A stretch of DNA of 64,000 nucleotides from NCBI GenBank assembly GCA_002245135.1, contig NGBS01000010.1, positions 141,140 to 205,139 on the forward strand, in the 5' to 3' direction. Shown piece by piece: positions 1 through 12,700 of the stretch; within the stretch, counting starts at the first letter, position 1, and every line of letters starts with the position of its first letter. The position numbers and the translations under genes were made by a program. The notes beneath the pieces are model-generated. The model had not been told where the DNA came from, searched no databases, and was given only the letters and a program-made list of their open reading frames with translations. The stretch is from Proteromonas lacertae. Lineage: Eukaryota; Sar; Bigyra; Opalinata; Proteromonadidae.

Positions 1-1
1 C

Positions 2-2404
2 ATTAAAGAGGAAACAAATGAACAGAATTATTCTTCAATTGTATTTGAGAAAAATGCACAAATTATGAATTTAAAGATGGAGAATTCTCAATTGAAAGAT
101 GGTATAGAATCAATAAAAGAAGAATATGATAACAAAATTCATGAATTAGAAACTAGAAATATATTACTACAAGATAGTATGGAAACATTAACAAAGACTA
201 ATTCAACATTAAAAGAAAAGATAAACGAGCAATTGAACTTAATATCACAGAATCAATCAACTGATTATGAATTACAAATGTTACGAAAAGAAAAAGAAAA
301 GAATATGGAGATTATTAGCCAACTACAGAAGACAATAGAAACAATCGAATTATTGAAGAATCAACCTGAATTATTAGCGAAATATATTGATCAAACAGAT
401 AGAATAAAAGACTTGACTTCTTTATTGGATGAACAAACAAAAAGATATGTTATAGAAATATCAGAAATGTCTAATTATGTGAATGAATTAAAGAGTGATA
501 AATCACTCTTACAACTTGATTATGAGACATTATACAGTCAATATTTGAATGAGAAAAAGAAGAATGATGAAGAGAATTCTGATAAAATACATCACTTGAA
601 AGAATTGGAAGATGAAATAAAGAGAATAACAAAAGATAATGATTATGAAACATGTGAATTTCTACAATCATATGCAAAGAAATTAATAAAGACTGTTGAA
701 TCAGATATGGAAGTTGAAACTCATTTATATAAAGACTATATATCACAGAATTTGTCACAAATCATAACACTACTTCAAGCATTATATGATCAATTAATAA
801 AGAAAGATGGAAAAATGCCAAAGTCAAAAGAACTTCGTAATAAATTAGAAGATATTAGAATTTTAATTCAGCAATATCCTGATGCAATGACAAGTGCATT
901 ACAGATTTCTAAGAAAGATCGAAGAGATATCAAAATATTGAAACGAAATGGCAAACATTTTGAAGAATATTATAAGAAAGTAAAGAATGAAAAAATGAAA
1001 CAAGAGAAAAAATTCAATGAAGAAAGAAGAAAGTGGAGATATGATTATTATAGAAAATTGAGAATAATTCAAGAAGAATGTGATCAAAAAGTGGCAAGTC
1101 TTTGTTCTAGACTACGAAAAATAGAAGAAAAGCATAATAAAGAAGTTAAAGAATTAGGTAAGAATTATTGGGATAAATTCTTAAAAGCTGAAAAGGCTAA
1201 TCGTAATAGATTATTGAGTTTGAGAAGTAATGATACTTCCTATCAATATAATGGTAAAGATTATGGAAGAGCAAGAAGACAGTCAACGCTGTTATTAAAA
1301 GCATTAGCTCCATTGCCAGAAGAGAAAGAAGATGAAGAAAAGAAGGGTAATAATACAATAAAGAGTAGTAATGCAAATAATAATAAAACAATGAAAAATG
1401 CAGTAAAGAAAGTGTCAAATGGTATTAAAACTACAAAATTAATGAAACCAACAACAAAGACTAATGTAAAACCAATAACCAAATCAGCTCCAATTGCTAA
1501 AAGAAAGGTAAAAGAAGATAATAAAAAACCTCTATATAAAACACAAATGACTAATAAACTAAGTAAATATGAAAGTAAATTAAGAAAACCGACTGTAAAG
1601 GCAGTAACATTAGCAACAATTGGATTTAGTAAGAAATCTAATAATAAACCAAAAACACAAAAAGTAGAAGATGTTCCTGTTAAAAAGACAATTAGATCAA
1701 CAATTCCATCACATATTATACCTAAAAGTAAAAAACTTTTGAAGAAAAAAGTGAATGAAGATAGTAATGATGAAAAATCAAAAATACCAAGAAGTCCTAA
1801 GATGAAGAGAATGAATAATATTCCAAATGAGAAAAATGAAAAAGAAGAAGAAGAAAAAGATAATGAAGAAACAACACACACAATGATTCCAAAACCTGGA
1901 ACTATACACTTCAATAAAGAAGATAATGACAATAATACTATAACCAATAGCAAATCATTATCAAACTCAAGAAGAATATCCAAAATCAAACCACCAACAG
2001 ATGTGAAATTATCATTTTCATCTAATGATAATGACAATATTATAAATAATCAGATGAGTATGTCAGTCGATGGAAGAAGAAGAATTTCAAAAATAAAACC
2101 TCCAACAAATCTTAGTAGTAGTTATCGAGATAAAAACAGTCAGAATTTGAAACAGTTTAGTAATAAAGATCTTCCTCCACCTAAACCTATTAATAGAAAC
2201 AAACAAATGAATGATTTAGCAAAATCGAAAGAAGAAAATGAATATGATACTCCAGAAAAGAGAAACAGAGTTAATTCAATTGAACCATTATTAGATAATT
2301 CAGATTCTGAACCATCAATGCTAACAAATTTCTTAAAACCTCCAAGTGAATATGCTAATATAATATCGAAGAGAAAATCGACTTTAAAGAAAGGTAATGA
2401 ATAA
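2..2404 (+). CDS. Coiled-coil protein, 3' part of gene
   Basis: The frame is open from base 2, so the gene very probably begins upstream and only the last ~800 residues are seen; the first ATG in the window is at 65. The first ~400 residues are charged, leucine-spaced, K/E-rich coiled coil, ending in a very basic stretch near residues 310-400. After that the protein is low complexity and probably disordered (N, K, P, S runs). A short element RRISKIKPPT occurs twice, about 40 residues apart, near residues 640-690. There is no signal peptide or membrane segment and no intron in this part. I do not recognise the family; a cytoskeletal or flagellar coiled-coil protein is possible but not shown by any motif. 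Confidence 0.75.
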   Translation: MKEETNEQNYSSIVFEKNAQIMNLKMENSQLKDGIESIKEEYDNKIHELETRNILLQDSMETLTKTNSTLKEKINEQLNLISQNQSTDYELQMLRKEKEKNMEIISQLQKTIETIELLKNQPELLAKYIDQTDRIKDLTSLLDEQTKRYVIEISEMSNYVNELKSDKSLLQLDYETLYSQYLNEKKKNDEENSDKIHHLKELEDEIKRITKDNDYETCEFLQSYAKKLIKTVESDMEVETHLYKDYISQNLSQIITLLQALYDQLIKKDGKMPKSKELRNKLEDIRILIQQYPDAMTSALQISKKDRRDIKILKRNGKHFEEYYKKVKNEKMKQEKKFNEERRKWRYDYYRKLRIIQEECDQKVASLCSRLRKIEEKHNKEVKELGKNYWDKFLKAEKANRNRLLSLRSNDTSYQYNGKDYGRARRQSTLLLKALAPLPEEKEDEEKKGNNTIKSSNANNNKTMKNAVKKVSNGIKTTKLMKPTTKTNVKPITKSAPIAKRKVKEDNKKPLYKTQMTNKLSKYESKLRKPTVKAVTLATIGFSKKSNNKPKTQKVEDVPVKKTIRSTIPSHIIPKSKKLLKKKVNEDSNDEKSKIPRSPKMKRMNNIPNEKNEKEEEEKDNEETTHTMIPKPGTIHFNKEDNDNNTITNSKSLSNSRRISKIKPPTDVKLSFSSNDNDNIINNQMSMSVDGRRRISKIKPPTNLSSSYRDKNSQNLKQFSNKDLPPPKPINRNKQMNDLAKSKEENEYDTPEKRNRVNSIEPLLDNSDSEPSMLTNFLKPPSEYANIISKRKSTLKKGNE

Positions 2405-2478
2405 TGTATTGTGTTTATAAATAAAATGTATTAAAGAATAATAATAATATATTGTAATTTTAACTTTTTTTTTATTTT

Positions 2479-2751
2479 TTAATAATATTTAATAATAAAA
2501 TTGATTATTCTAAATTGCAGAATTCTTTTTATTTCAATTGATGAAAATGTATTTAACAATGATTTTAATTCTGATCTATTAATATTTTCTTTTATTGTTA
2601 TTGATAATTCATCTAAACAATTAAAGACTTCTTCATTTTCTTTCATTATCTTCAATTCACCTCGTTTAATACATTTCCTGATATATCTATCTTTCTTATT
2701 AAATCTACTTCATTAGCATTTTTTTCTATACCGCTCTTTTATCATTTTCAT
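2479..2751 (-). CDS. Small basic protein, two exons, unrecognised
   Basis: A hidden gene that a plain ORF search misses. Exon 1 starts at the ATG at 2751 and is only about 20 nt long. A 27-nt intron (2705-2731, GTATAG to GTAG with a CTAAT branch-like motif) joins it in frame to a second exon ending at TAA 2479. The product is ~81 residues and lysine-rich, with amphipathic helices in the second half. The intron matches all others in the window in length and donor sequence, which is the main support. It lies in the gap between two convergent or tandem genes. No family recognised; it could also be the 3' end of a longer gene. Confidence 0.4.
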
Positions 2752-2917
2752 AAAAATGCATATAATACTTCTAAATTTGATAAATTATTTTAAATATATG
2801 TTTCAATATCAAGATTTTGAGAAAATGAAATAATGAAGAAAGCATTTATGAAGATATACATATTAAAGTATCTATCCTACTAGAAAACAGTTTAGAATCA
2901 AAATAAAGTAATATGCT

Positions 2918-3369
2918 TTAGAAATTATATATTAATGCGTTACCATCATCACCACTAGCCACTAAACAGTTTTCAGTTGCAGCTATGCAACGAACTGCAG
3001 CTTGATTTGCTCCTAAACCATACAATAGTTTACCTTCTTTCATATCATGAGCCATTAACATACCTCTTCCATCTCCACTTAAACAAATATCACCAACTAA
3101 ATGCAATGAATAAATAAAGTCAGTATGTTCTGTAAAAGTGTATAAAGGGTAATTGGCATTTCGAATATCCAGAACATGAACTTGATTATCAGCTCCAGCA
3201 GTAGCAACAAAAGGTATACCATTATAATTTGTATACTATACACACAATATACAATATAATAACATATATATACTTCAATATTACCAACAGCTCCACATCC
3301 ATGTAATGGCAAATTCTTCACACAGTGTTTTGTATCTCGTGGATCCCATATTTTAACACAACCATCCTA

Positions 3370-3409
<40 letters not shown>

Positions 3410-4668
3410 GTGCACCAGTGTATAATAAAGGTGTATCAAATACAACAGGTGGTAATATTCTTACTGCAGTAACATGACCTTTATGACCACTTAATTTAGC
3501 AGTATTTCTTCCATTTCCTATATCCCAAACTGCAGCCACACTTCCTCTATCTCCTGTCAATAAATAACCACAATTCCAATCCATACATAATATTGGAGCA
3601 CTATTTGAAACATAATTATATATATATACTTATGACCAAATAATCTATCACTCATTGATTTACTTCTAGTATCCCAAACAATTATAGATTTATCATAACT
3701 TGTACTGATTATATACGATCCAGTTTCACTAGACATTACACACGATACTGATTCACTATGACCAATCAAATCAAAGCAACGAGTACCACCACTTGGCCAT
3801 AAACAAATCTTCTTATCCATTGCTCCACTGGCTATTCTTCCATCAGGTAAATAACATACACAAGTAACCCATTCTTCATGTCCATGATGTCTTTGTATAT
3901 AAAGTTCTTCTCTTTTTACCTGTTAAATCATATTCATATAATGCATGATCTGCGTTACCAAGTACAAATGTATTTTTAAGTAAATCCATACATAAAACAT
4001 TTCTGTCACTTGAATCACATAATATTCCATCAGGATTGATTGGTTGTTTATACCATTGTCTTGCTATTTAATTATATTATATATTATATATATATATATA
4101 TATACATAATATTCCACTGATATATCTATGGAATCCATCACCATATACTCCTGATTGAATATGAATTTGACTTGGATCTTGAATATTTGGTAAATCGATT
4201 TTTTCACCATGACTATTTATATTATTAATCTATTATAAATATATACGCTCTTAATATATCATCAAATTCTGCCATATATGCATCATTTGTTTCATGAGAA
4301 TTAGCCATACTGCCTTTTGGAGCACCTGATACAGTTTTAGCTTTCTTTGCTGCAGCTGCTGCTGATGCTCTATATATTACAATTACTACCACATGAATCA
4401 ATACGTTAATCTTTTCACAGAGGATGGTTTAACAAATAATCCTCTACCTGGTTTGCATTCAAAATATCTAACTCCTTCTAAACTTCCATCATTTTTGCCA
4501 GTATCATCATCTAGTTCAACACCAATCCAAGTTCCTGGCTATGAAAATTACATCAAAAAGTCTTACCTGACAATATGTATCTCCTATATATCTCACTGTT
4601 CCAACTCTAATTGGTTTACCTTTAACTTCAACTGAAACTCTTTCTCCAATATCAACTAAAACAGGCAT
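2918..4668 (-). CDS. CAP-Gly domain plus WD40-repeat protein
   Basis: Multi-exon gene on the minus strand. The N-terminus (ATG at 4668) encodes a CAP-Gly domain: it opens [13 protein letters not shown], continues [13 protein letters not shown], and after the first intron reads [11 protein letters not shown] and [20 protein letters not shown]-Gly domains bind the EEY/F tails of tubulin and microtubule tip proteins. After a short Ala/Lys linker come about seven WD40 blades (for example [26 protein letters not shown]) that end the protein at 2918. At least six introns of about 25-50 nt, starting GTAT or GTAA, separate the exons; one carries an AAT repeat and one a TA repeat. A microtubule-linked scaffold is a reasonable inference. 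The start is shared with a divergent gene only 110 bp away. Confidence 0.8.
3368..3405. repeat. TA then AAT microsatellite in an intron
   Basis: A short (TA)n run followed by about nine AAT units, lying inside an intron of the CAP-Gly/WD40 gene. Similar TA runs fill the intron near 4077-4105. Confidence 0.8.
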
Positions 4669-4778
4669 AAAAGTGAAAAGAAAAACAACATAAAACGGCT
4701 GTATTTTTTATTTAAAACATTTAAATGCTGTTTTTCTCAATAAGGAATTATTTTAAGATATTTGTAAATAAGAGATCA
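4669..4778. promoter_or_regulatory. Divergent intergenic promoter region
   Basis: Only 110 bp separate the start codons of the CAP-Gly/WD40 gene (minus) and the next gene (plus), so both core promoters must lie here or overlap the genes. It is A/T-rich with no motif that I can name with confidence. Confidence 0.4.
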
Positions 4779-5741
4779 ATGTCAGATATAGTATTAACAC
4801 CTAAAGGGTTCATCAGAAAAAGAAATACTGAAGTATAGAAGAATTGTTTGTAATTATAGAAAATATATCTTCCATACTACTTTCCTTTCAAATCAATACC
4901 TTATGATCCAAAGATGCATGATGTATTTCCATCATATTATACTGATTTACTTTTACATCAAGTTCTACAAACAAATAAACTAACTCCTTTAGAATTAAAC
5001 AATAGTATTTAATATAATTATGTTGTTAATAGTGTTTTCACAAAGCATTATTAAAATATTGACAAATATGAATAAAATTAACAGAAAACTAAGGTCACTC
5101 ATGCATTTGAAATTATTTAATTATTTTCAATACATGAACAAGAATTGTATATATATAATATATCTATTTGCCAATGTATTTAGTAAGTGATAAAGGGTTT
5201 AAACTAGAATATGGTTATAAAGATATAGACTATTGTTCTTTTTATGATATAAAGTTTCTATTAAATGTTTTTCGTAATTATAATATCACATCAGAGAAAG
5301 AATTACCCCATGTATATATGGTTAACAAAAAATATCCTATTTGGGTTGAAAAGAGTATGAAATTATGGTTAATTTTATGATTAGAATTTCTAGAAGCTTT
5401 ATCTCCTGAATCACTTAAGCCACAAGAAATATTTGATCAATTCCAAGGTGGAACATTAGTAATAAAGATGAAAATAATAGGAAATGAGAAATTTAAAGTA
5501 ATTGCAGATGATAACAAGACTATATTGGAAGGAGATGATAATGTATAGAAATATTAATTATAATGTAATTGAATAGTATCATTTAGGATATCATATCTTT
5601 CAATTTGAAGTTGAATTAGATAAAAACCAACTGTTTCCTAGACCAGCATATGTATCTGATATAAATAGTGTATTAGGGGGAAATTTAATAAGTTTACCAC
5701 ATAAGCCAGTATTAGATAGGAATAAATTAATATCTTCTTAA
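4779..5741 (+). CDS. Unrecognised six-exon protein (~268 aa)
   Basis: Six exons joined by five introns: 4833-4859 (27 nt), 5005-5032 (28), 5147-5183 (37), 5355-5384 (30) and 5543-5576 (34). All begin GTAT and end AG, and removing them gives one continuous frame from ATG 4779 to TAA 5739-5741. The N-terminus reads MSDIVLTPKGFIRKR. The protein has no signal peptide or clear membrane span, a helical middle and a mixed C-terminus with LFPRPAYVSDINSVLGG. I do not recognise the family. The gene ends 83 bp before the end of the convergent proteasome gene. The consistent intron grammar makes the gene itself convincing although its function is unknown. Confidence 0.65.
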
Positions 5742-5824
5742 TTTTGGTGTTAAAAGATACTATCTCTTTTTAACAAAACAGAATAATAATAATAATAATA
5801 ATAGCAATATTTATAAGTATTACT

Positions 5825-6545
5825 CTATAAATTTGGATGAACACCTAAAAATTGTGAATCTATTTCTCTAATTCCGTTTACATCAACAACTTTAGTTATA
5901 AAATTGGTTTCGTTAATAAATGATCTAGTGTAAAGTGCATTAACACATGTCTTTAATAGTGATTTAGCTTCATCTAAATTCATATTATCCTAAATAAAAA
6001 ATAAAAATATATATATTGTATATCTAATACTTTGTATTGTTCATCGCATATAGCTTGAGTGAATGTACCGGCTACTCCTTGCACCGTGTATTTCATTGGA
6101 CGTAATGCTGCCATATAGTCAAGATAGTAGAGTGATGGACCACAATCATCATCATAACCTGCAATAAGCATATCACATTGATAAGGTCCTTTTCTCAAAG
6201 CTTCGGCCAATTCTTTTCTGATGAAATGAGCTGCTGAGTGAGTACTTGATTCATATGAATTTCTGAGTCTGAAAAGTGTTAAATTCTTTTGTATATATTC
6301 TGAAAAAACGACTCTATCACCTGCATCTCCAACTAAAGCAAGCATTTTTCTATTATCAATTGAAACAATCTATTTCATATAGAAAATGCAAATTAAAAAA
6401 TACTTTATCTTCATCTTGTTTATAGTTCAAAAAAGAATAAGGAGCATTACTATCAGCGGTAATTATAACAAAGCTACATAAAAAAATAGGCAAATGAATA
6501 ACTTATAGTATACTCTTTGCCTTTAATTCCGATAAGAGCTTCCAT
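5825..6545 (-). CDS. PSMB2: Proteasome subunit beta type-2
   Basis: Core-particle beta subunit of the 20S proteasome (the non-catalytic beta4 position). Four exons are joined by introns at 6474-6513, 6370-6403 and 5990-6030. The spliced product is 201 residues, the same length as the animal protein. It begins MEALIGIKGKDFV and contains VGDAGDRVVFSEYIQKN, LIAGYDDDCGPSLYYLDY and a C-terminal VVDVNGI, all typical of this subunit. There is no propeptide and no catalytic N-terminal threonine, as expected for beta4. The gene is divergent from the giant gene (235 bp between start codons) and convergent with its other neighbour. Confidence 0.95.
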
Positions 6546-6780
6546 ATGCGATTGCTATGTCAAAAATGCAAAGAAGTAAAGTTAGAATTTATGATGTTTT
6601 CGAACACCAATTTTAATTGGGAAGAATAAAGTGACTTTTTTACCACTTTTTGGCGGTCAAACCAAGCTTTTTGTATTACGTTGGTAGGATCATTTTTTTG
6701 ACTATAAATACATTTGTCCAACGTATAAATATCATTTTATTCATTATCTGATTATAATTGTATAGGGTCTACAACTAAAA
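6546..6780. promoter_or_regulatory. Divergent promoter, PSMB2 and giant gene
   Basis: 235 bp between two divergent start codons. It includes a slightly more GC-rich patch around 6640-6690 inside A/T-rich DNA. No specific factor site is identified. Confidence 0.35.
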
Positions 6781-9700
6781 ATGCTTACTTTAAGGCCAAT
6801 GATTAATTTGATCCTTATTCCTTCATTATTATTTATATTGGTTCAGTGTTCAGGTATAAAAATCGTATTAATTTGTTTAATAGTAGTTCCAGAATCTATT
6901 GTATTTATTGAACCTGTATCAAGTTCTTCAGCTGATTTGAAGTGGAATTATCCTGATATAGAGACTGTTAATGATTTAAAGTCTATAACAGCAATGTACA
7001 CAATAAATAAAGGTGTAGATGAAGTTCAAAAGCTTGAAATTAGAGTAAATGATGATCCAGGATGTGTTGATACAATCGAGACATATGCAAAACATATTGA
7101 TGAAGTACAGGCAATAGTGGCTTACATATCTGAAGAAAATAGAGAGAGTGAAATACAGATTATTACATTAATCCCACCATCAAGAGTTGAGTTGACAGAA
7201 CCATTTATTCTTCAGTACAGTCCATCAGACGAAGTACAATATCAAAGTGATTTATTACCAGTCAATATAACTGAAGAAGATTTAAAAGTGGAAATAGAAA
7301 AATTTCATTTAAGTGTAGAAAAAGTTGTAAAAATATCAACCAACGAATCATCATCATTAAACACTTTAATGTGGGAAATTACATATAATGAAACAATAGG
7401 TAATATACCACAGTTATATATCTTTTCAATGCAGGATAATACCAAATCAATCAGTACTACTAAGATAAATGGTAGTTCATTAAATATCAATTTTCATATA
7501 CAATATGGTAATGAAAATACAACTACAGTTTTAAATGCAGAAACAGCTACATCTTATGATATTCAGTCTGCATTATATTCATTACCATCTTATCATATTA
7601 TATCCACTGTCCATATGATTCAACCTGATTTGTTTAGTAAGATATGGATGATAACATTTGATGATATGAATTTGTATGGAAATATAGAGAATTTAATTAT
7701 CCATACTGTTGATGATATAAACAATGAAGATGTTAATATGACAGTATGTAGTGAAGATAGTAATGATTTATTATGTGAAAATATCGATACTATTAATGGA
7801 AATGAGATAGGTGGAAGTTTTGATATAATCATTAAAGATCAAACCTTGTCAAACCTATCATCAAAAATTACAGCAAATGAATTAGAAGAGAGATTATTGT
7901 CATTAAAAGGTGATAATAATCAAACTGTAGTTGGCGCTATCAAAGTTGAAAGAGAATTAATTTCCAGAGAATATGGTTATAAATGGACTATATTTTATAT
8001 TAATAATTCAAATCCACCAAAATTAGAGATTAAATCACATTTAACAGGAGTCGAAGCAAAAATATCATTAAGAAGTGAAAATGGAGAAGATCGATCAAGT
8101 GGGTTATATGAAGTAGGTGATTATCTATTTGGTGAATTTAGAATAGGATATAAAGGAAAATATACAGATTATTATGATTTAAATAGTATAGATTCAACTA
8201 TACAAATTGGATTAAGATCTTTATTTCAAAACGACAATATTAAAGTTGAATCTGATGTTAATAATAGAATAATGAATGAGAATTATGTATGGTCAGTCAC
8301 ATTTCCATCTGAAATGGGTATGATTGAAGCATTAACAATTGATACATCATTAATATATAATGGAACTGCATTAGGAATATCAACTATTAGAAACAAACCA
8401 GAAAAGCCATTATTTGAAGGAGATAATAACCATATTATAATGATCAATGATATAAGTGCAATGAAATATAGAATTAATGATTTAGAGAGTAATAAACCAT
8501 TATATTTTAAAGTTAAATTCAATACAATATCAGGTAATAATGAATATGAATATGATTTGGGTAGAATAATATGTAGAAATATGAAACCTTCTCCACCTGC
8601 TAAAGTATCATTAAAACAAGAACAACCTAATCAATTAAGTATAATTATTACACCAGGTAGTACCGATGGAGGATTACCAATCAATTTTATTGGATTAGAA
8701 ATGATGAAAGTTCCATTCGAGAATGAAGTTCAAATGATTGAATTAATTGGTAATACAAAATCAGAAATTCAAATGGTTCATATTACATATAATGATGATA
8801 GTAACAATGATTATTATTACTTGAAGTTATATGGTTATAAGACAGGAAGAATTTTACCTTCAACAATGGAAAATGGAATTAAATATCAGTTAGAACAATT
8901 GCCATTTATCAATACAGTGAAAGTGAGTAAAGTGTATGGTTCAAATAGAAAGGATATTAAATGGTATATTACATTTACATCCTTAAGTGGTAGATTTCCA
9001 ACAAGTAGTGGTAATATTGAAGAATTGAATTATGAGACTTCACCTTATTTTAAAGGAGAAATTGAAATACAAACAGTTGTAGATGGTCAAAAATCGATGG
9101 GTGGAACATTTAAATTGAATTTTGGTGGACAAATTACTAGTCCAATTCCATGGAATGCCTCTCCTTCCTATTTGAAATTAACTTTAGAAAAATTATCAAC
9201 AATTGGTGTAGTTGATGTTAGTTTGTTAGAATTCCCATCATCTAGACAGTTACTAGTAACATTTGTTGGATGTAGATTAGATGAAATTAGTGATGTTATA
9301 GTATGTAATTCAGGTCCACAATCATTATTTACTACAGATGCAAATCAATTAATTGGAGGAATGGTTAATATCGAAAGAATAAAAAGAGGATCTGGTGCTA
9401 ATATTGAAAGATATTCAGTCGATTCATTAGAAAAGAGAGAAAAAGATTTAGTTAAAGTTATTTCAATCACATCTACAGAAGAATTTATTATCGTGTAGCA
9501 TTAGAGAATAATATGGGATTGAGTTTACCAGTCATATCTACACCACCATCATTTTCCATGAAATCAAGTTTACCTGGTGAATGTAGTGAAATATTTGTAA
9601 AAAGTAATACTGTTACATCATTGTTTTTAGGATGGTTATCACCTATTTTGAATGGTCAATCTCCAATATTAGGTTATTTATTATATATGAATGATATGAG

Positions 9701-12700
9701 TGATAATAGTAATGATAATAATAATGGATATGAATTAATTGCCAATACAACTGCAACTGAATATAATGTTGATGGTTTAATAGAGAATAATATTTATAAC
9801 TTCAAAGTCCAAGCTTATAATGAATTTGGTGTAGGATTAATGAGTGGAGAAGTAACATTAGTACCACATCTATCATATACACCAGAAACACCATTTCCAC
9901 CACAATTAGTGACAATAATAAAAGATAATAACAACAACAGCAACATGATGATGATGATGAGAATAAAGTAAAAGCAAAGATAAAATGGAAAATTTCAATT
10001 AATTATGGTCCAAATATAATGAAATATTACATATTCAATAGAGATATGAATAATAATAATAAAGAGACATTATTAAAAGTTTATGAAGTTAAAGATATTA
10101 CTTTATATTATACAACAATATTAGATGATATGATATATGGTGAAAAATATAATGTATTTATTCAATCTATCAATGAAAGAGGTGTTTATAGTCCAAAGAG
10201 TTCAATAACAGAGATAATAATAGATACAATCCCATTAAAACCATCACAACCAACTATTAATAGAATTTCTAGCACAAATATAACTGTGAGTTGGAATAGA
10301 AATAAAGAATATGTTTTACCAGTATTAGGTTATAAGTTATATCAATTTATGGATATTGAAACAATAACTCCTGAAGTATATCAATTATCTATTAGTGGTT
10401 GTACTGGAGGTACATTCTCCTTAATATTGAATAATGATGATAATATAGCAACTAAAGATATAGGTTGTAATGCAAAAGCACAAGATATTGAAGAAGCTAT
10501 AAATGAATTACATAAAATACCAATTGTTAAAGTATCAAGTGATTTATCATCTTCATCTTCATCTTCATCAACAACGTTTCTTATTACATTTCCAAACCAA
10601 TTATCACCTGCTATTCCATTAAAAGTAGCATCTGGCAGATTAATAGGTGATAATGTTATTGTTAAGAATGAATTATATCAAAGTGGTTTTGTAGGTAGTT
10701 TAGTTTATAATGGTGTGAATAAACCAATGAAATTGAACACAAAGTTAGAAATACAACAAGGACATACATATTTGTATGTATTACAATGTTATAATGAATA
10801 TGGAGAAAGTGAATGGAGTATATCATCAGAGTTATTGACACTCTATGATAAACCATCTTCAACTTATTCATATGTCGATATTAATTCAACTATTCTTCCT
10901 ATTTCTACTGGATTTGCTGGTTATAGTTATGAAAAACAGAAGATTACATTGAAATCATATGGAAATATTGAAGGTAATTATACTGTATCAATTGGTAAAA
11001 ATGGTATTGGAAGTATAATGTTGAATGTTAATAGTAGTAAAAATGAATTAGAAAATTCATTAAACCAATTACAATTAAGTAATGGCGAATATATTAATGT
11101 ATATGTATCAAAAACAACCAACAACTTTATTACAGATTATATAATTACATTTAATGATTATGGAGATATACCATTATTATATATTATTAATAACAATATA
11201 ATAGGTGGAGAAATAGAAATAAGTGAAATAAATAGAGGTAGAGGTAATGAAGTATTAATAGTTCCAAGAAGTGAAGATAATAAACCAATCAATACAGTGG
11301 ATAGAGATGATGATAATACTGTTTATATTGGTGAAATATATAATAATAATAATAATGAATTTGTTACATCTACATCTTATTCTAGAGTAATTCAACCAAT
11401 AATGAATATACAACAATTACAAGTTTATAAATGTAATTATGATTCATATGAATATATATTATTATATAAAGATACAAAAGTAACTGGTGTTAGAATTGAT
11501 AGTGTAGAATCTATTAAAGAAGCAATTCTTTCTATTCCTTCTATTAAAGATATTGATGTTTCTTATGAAGTAATTGATGAAGATATGTCCTATTATACAG
11601 TTACATTTAACTCTAATTTTGGTGAAATGGATTTATTAGAACTTAGTTATGCTAGTGAAGATAGAGATTCAGTTGAATGTACTATAAATACAATATTATT
11701 ACAACAAAATAAACCAGAAATACAGAAAGTACATATACCAAAGAGTGATAGTTATAAATATATAAAAGTCACATTTGAAGATGAAGAACAATCAGCTATA
11801 ATTGAATCAGAATCAAATGTAGAAGAAATAGTTGAAAAAATAAGTTCAATTCCTTCAATTAAAGAAGTACAAGTAACAATTGTTAGTAGTAAAGAAGATG
11901 ATTCTTATGATTGGTTAATTACTTTTACACAGTTGAAGGGAAATGTCCCATTATTAAAAGTAGAACCTTCACCATCACTTATACAGAAAATAGAAATAGA
12001 ATCACAATCAACATTAACTGGTTCATTTTCATTTTTATATAATAATAAGAAATCTGATTCAATATCATTAACATCTACAAATGCAAATGATATGATTAGT
12101 AAATCATTAGAATCAATAATAAATACTCCAGTAGAAGTGAACAGGTTTATAAATAATGGAAATAAGTTGGAATTGTTTGTTACATTTTATGTAAGTAATA
12201 ATGATAATAAAGATGACATTTATAATTTATTATCAATAGATGAAACAGGTTTAAATGGTAGAAAAATACAATACAATATAACTACTGTTAATTCAAATAT
12301 AGAAGATTCATCATTCTTAGTTGATATTAATGATATAATCGTTACAGAAATACAATATGGAAATCCTAATTATCTATTAGACTATCATGTTGATAAAATA
12401 GGAGAATATAATATACATATATACCAATTAATACAAGGAGGATTATTAGGAAAATATTATAATAATATATACTATTATAAAGATCCAATAGTAACAAGAG
12501 TAGATAATGAATTGAATTTCAATTGGAATAATGGTATTGTTGTTCATAGAAAATCAGATTTAATTGCTGTTGAATGGCAAGGAAGATTAAAACCACCACA
12601 TTCTGATGAATTTATATTGTATTTAACATGTGATGATAAATGTAGATTATTTATAGATAATACTCTATTTATTGATATTTGGGATAAAGGTATTAATCAA

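Noticed and set aside
1261-2037. A 258-residue minus-strand ORF rich in L, F, V and S
   Set aside because: It is the antisense of the lysine/asparagine-rich low-complexity tail of the coiled-coil gene; its hydrophobic look is a complement artefact.
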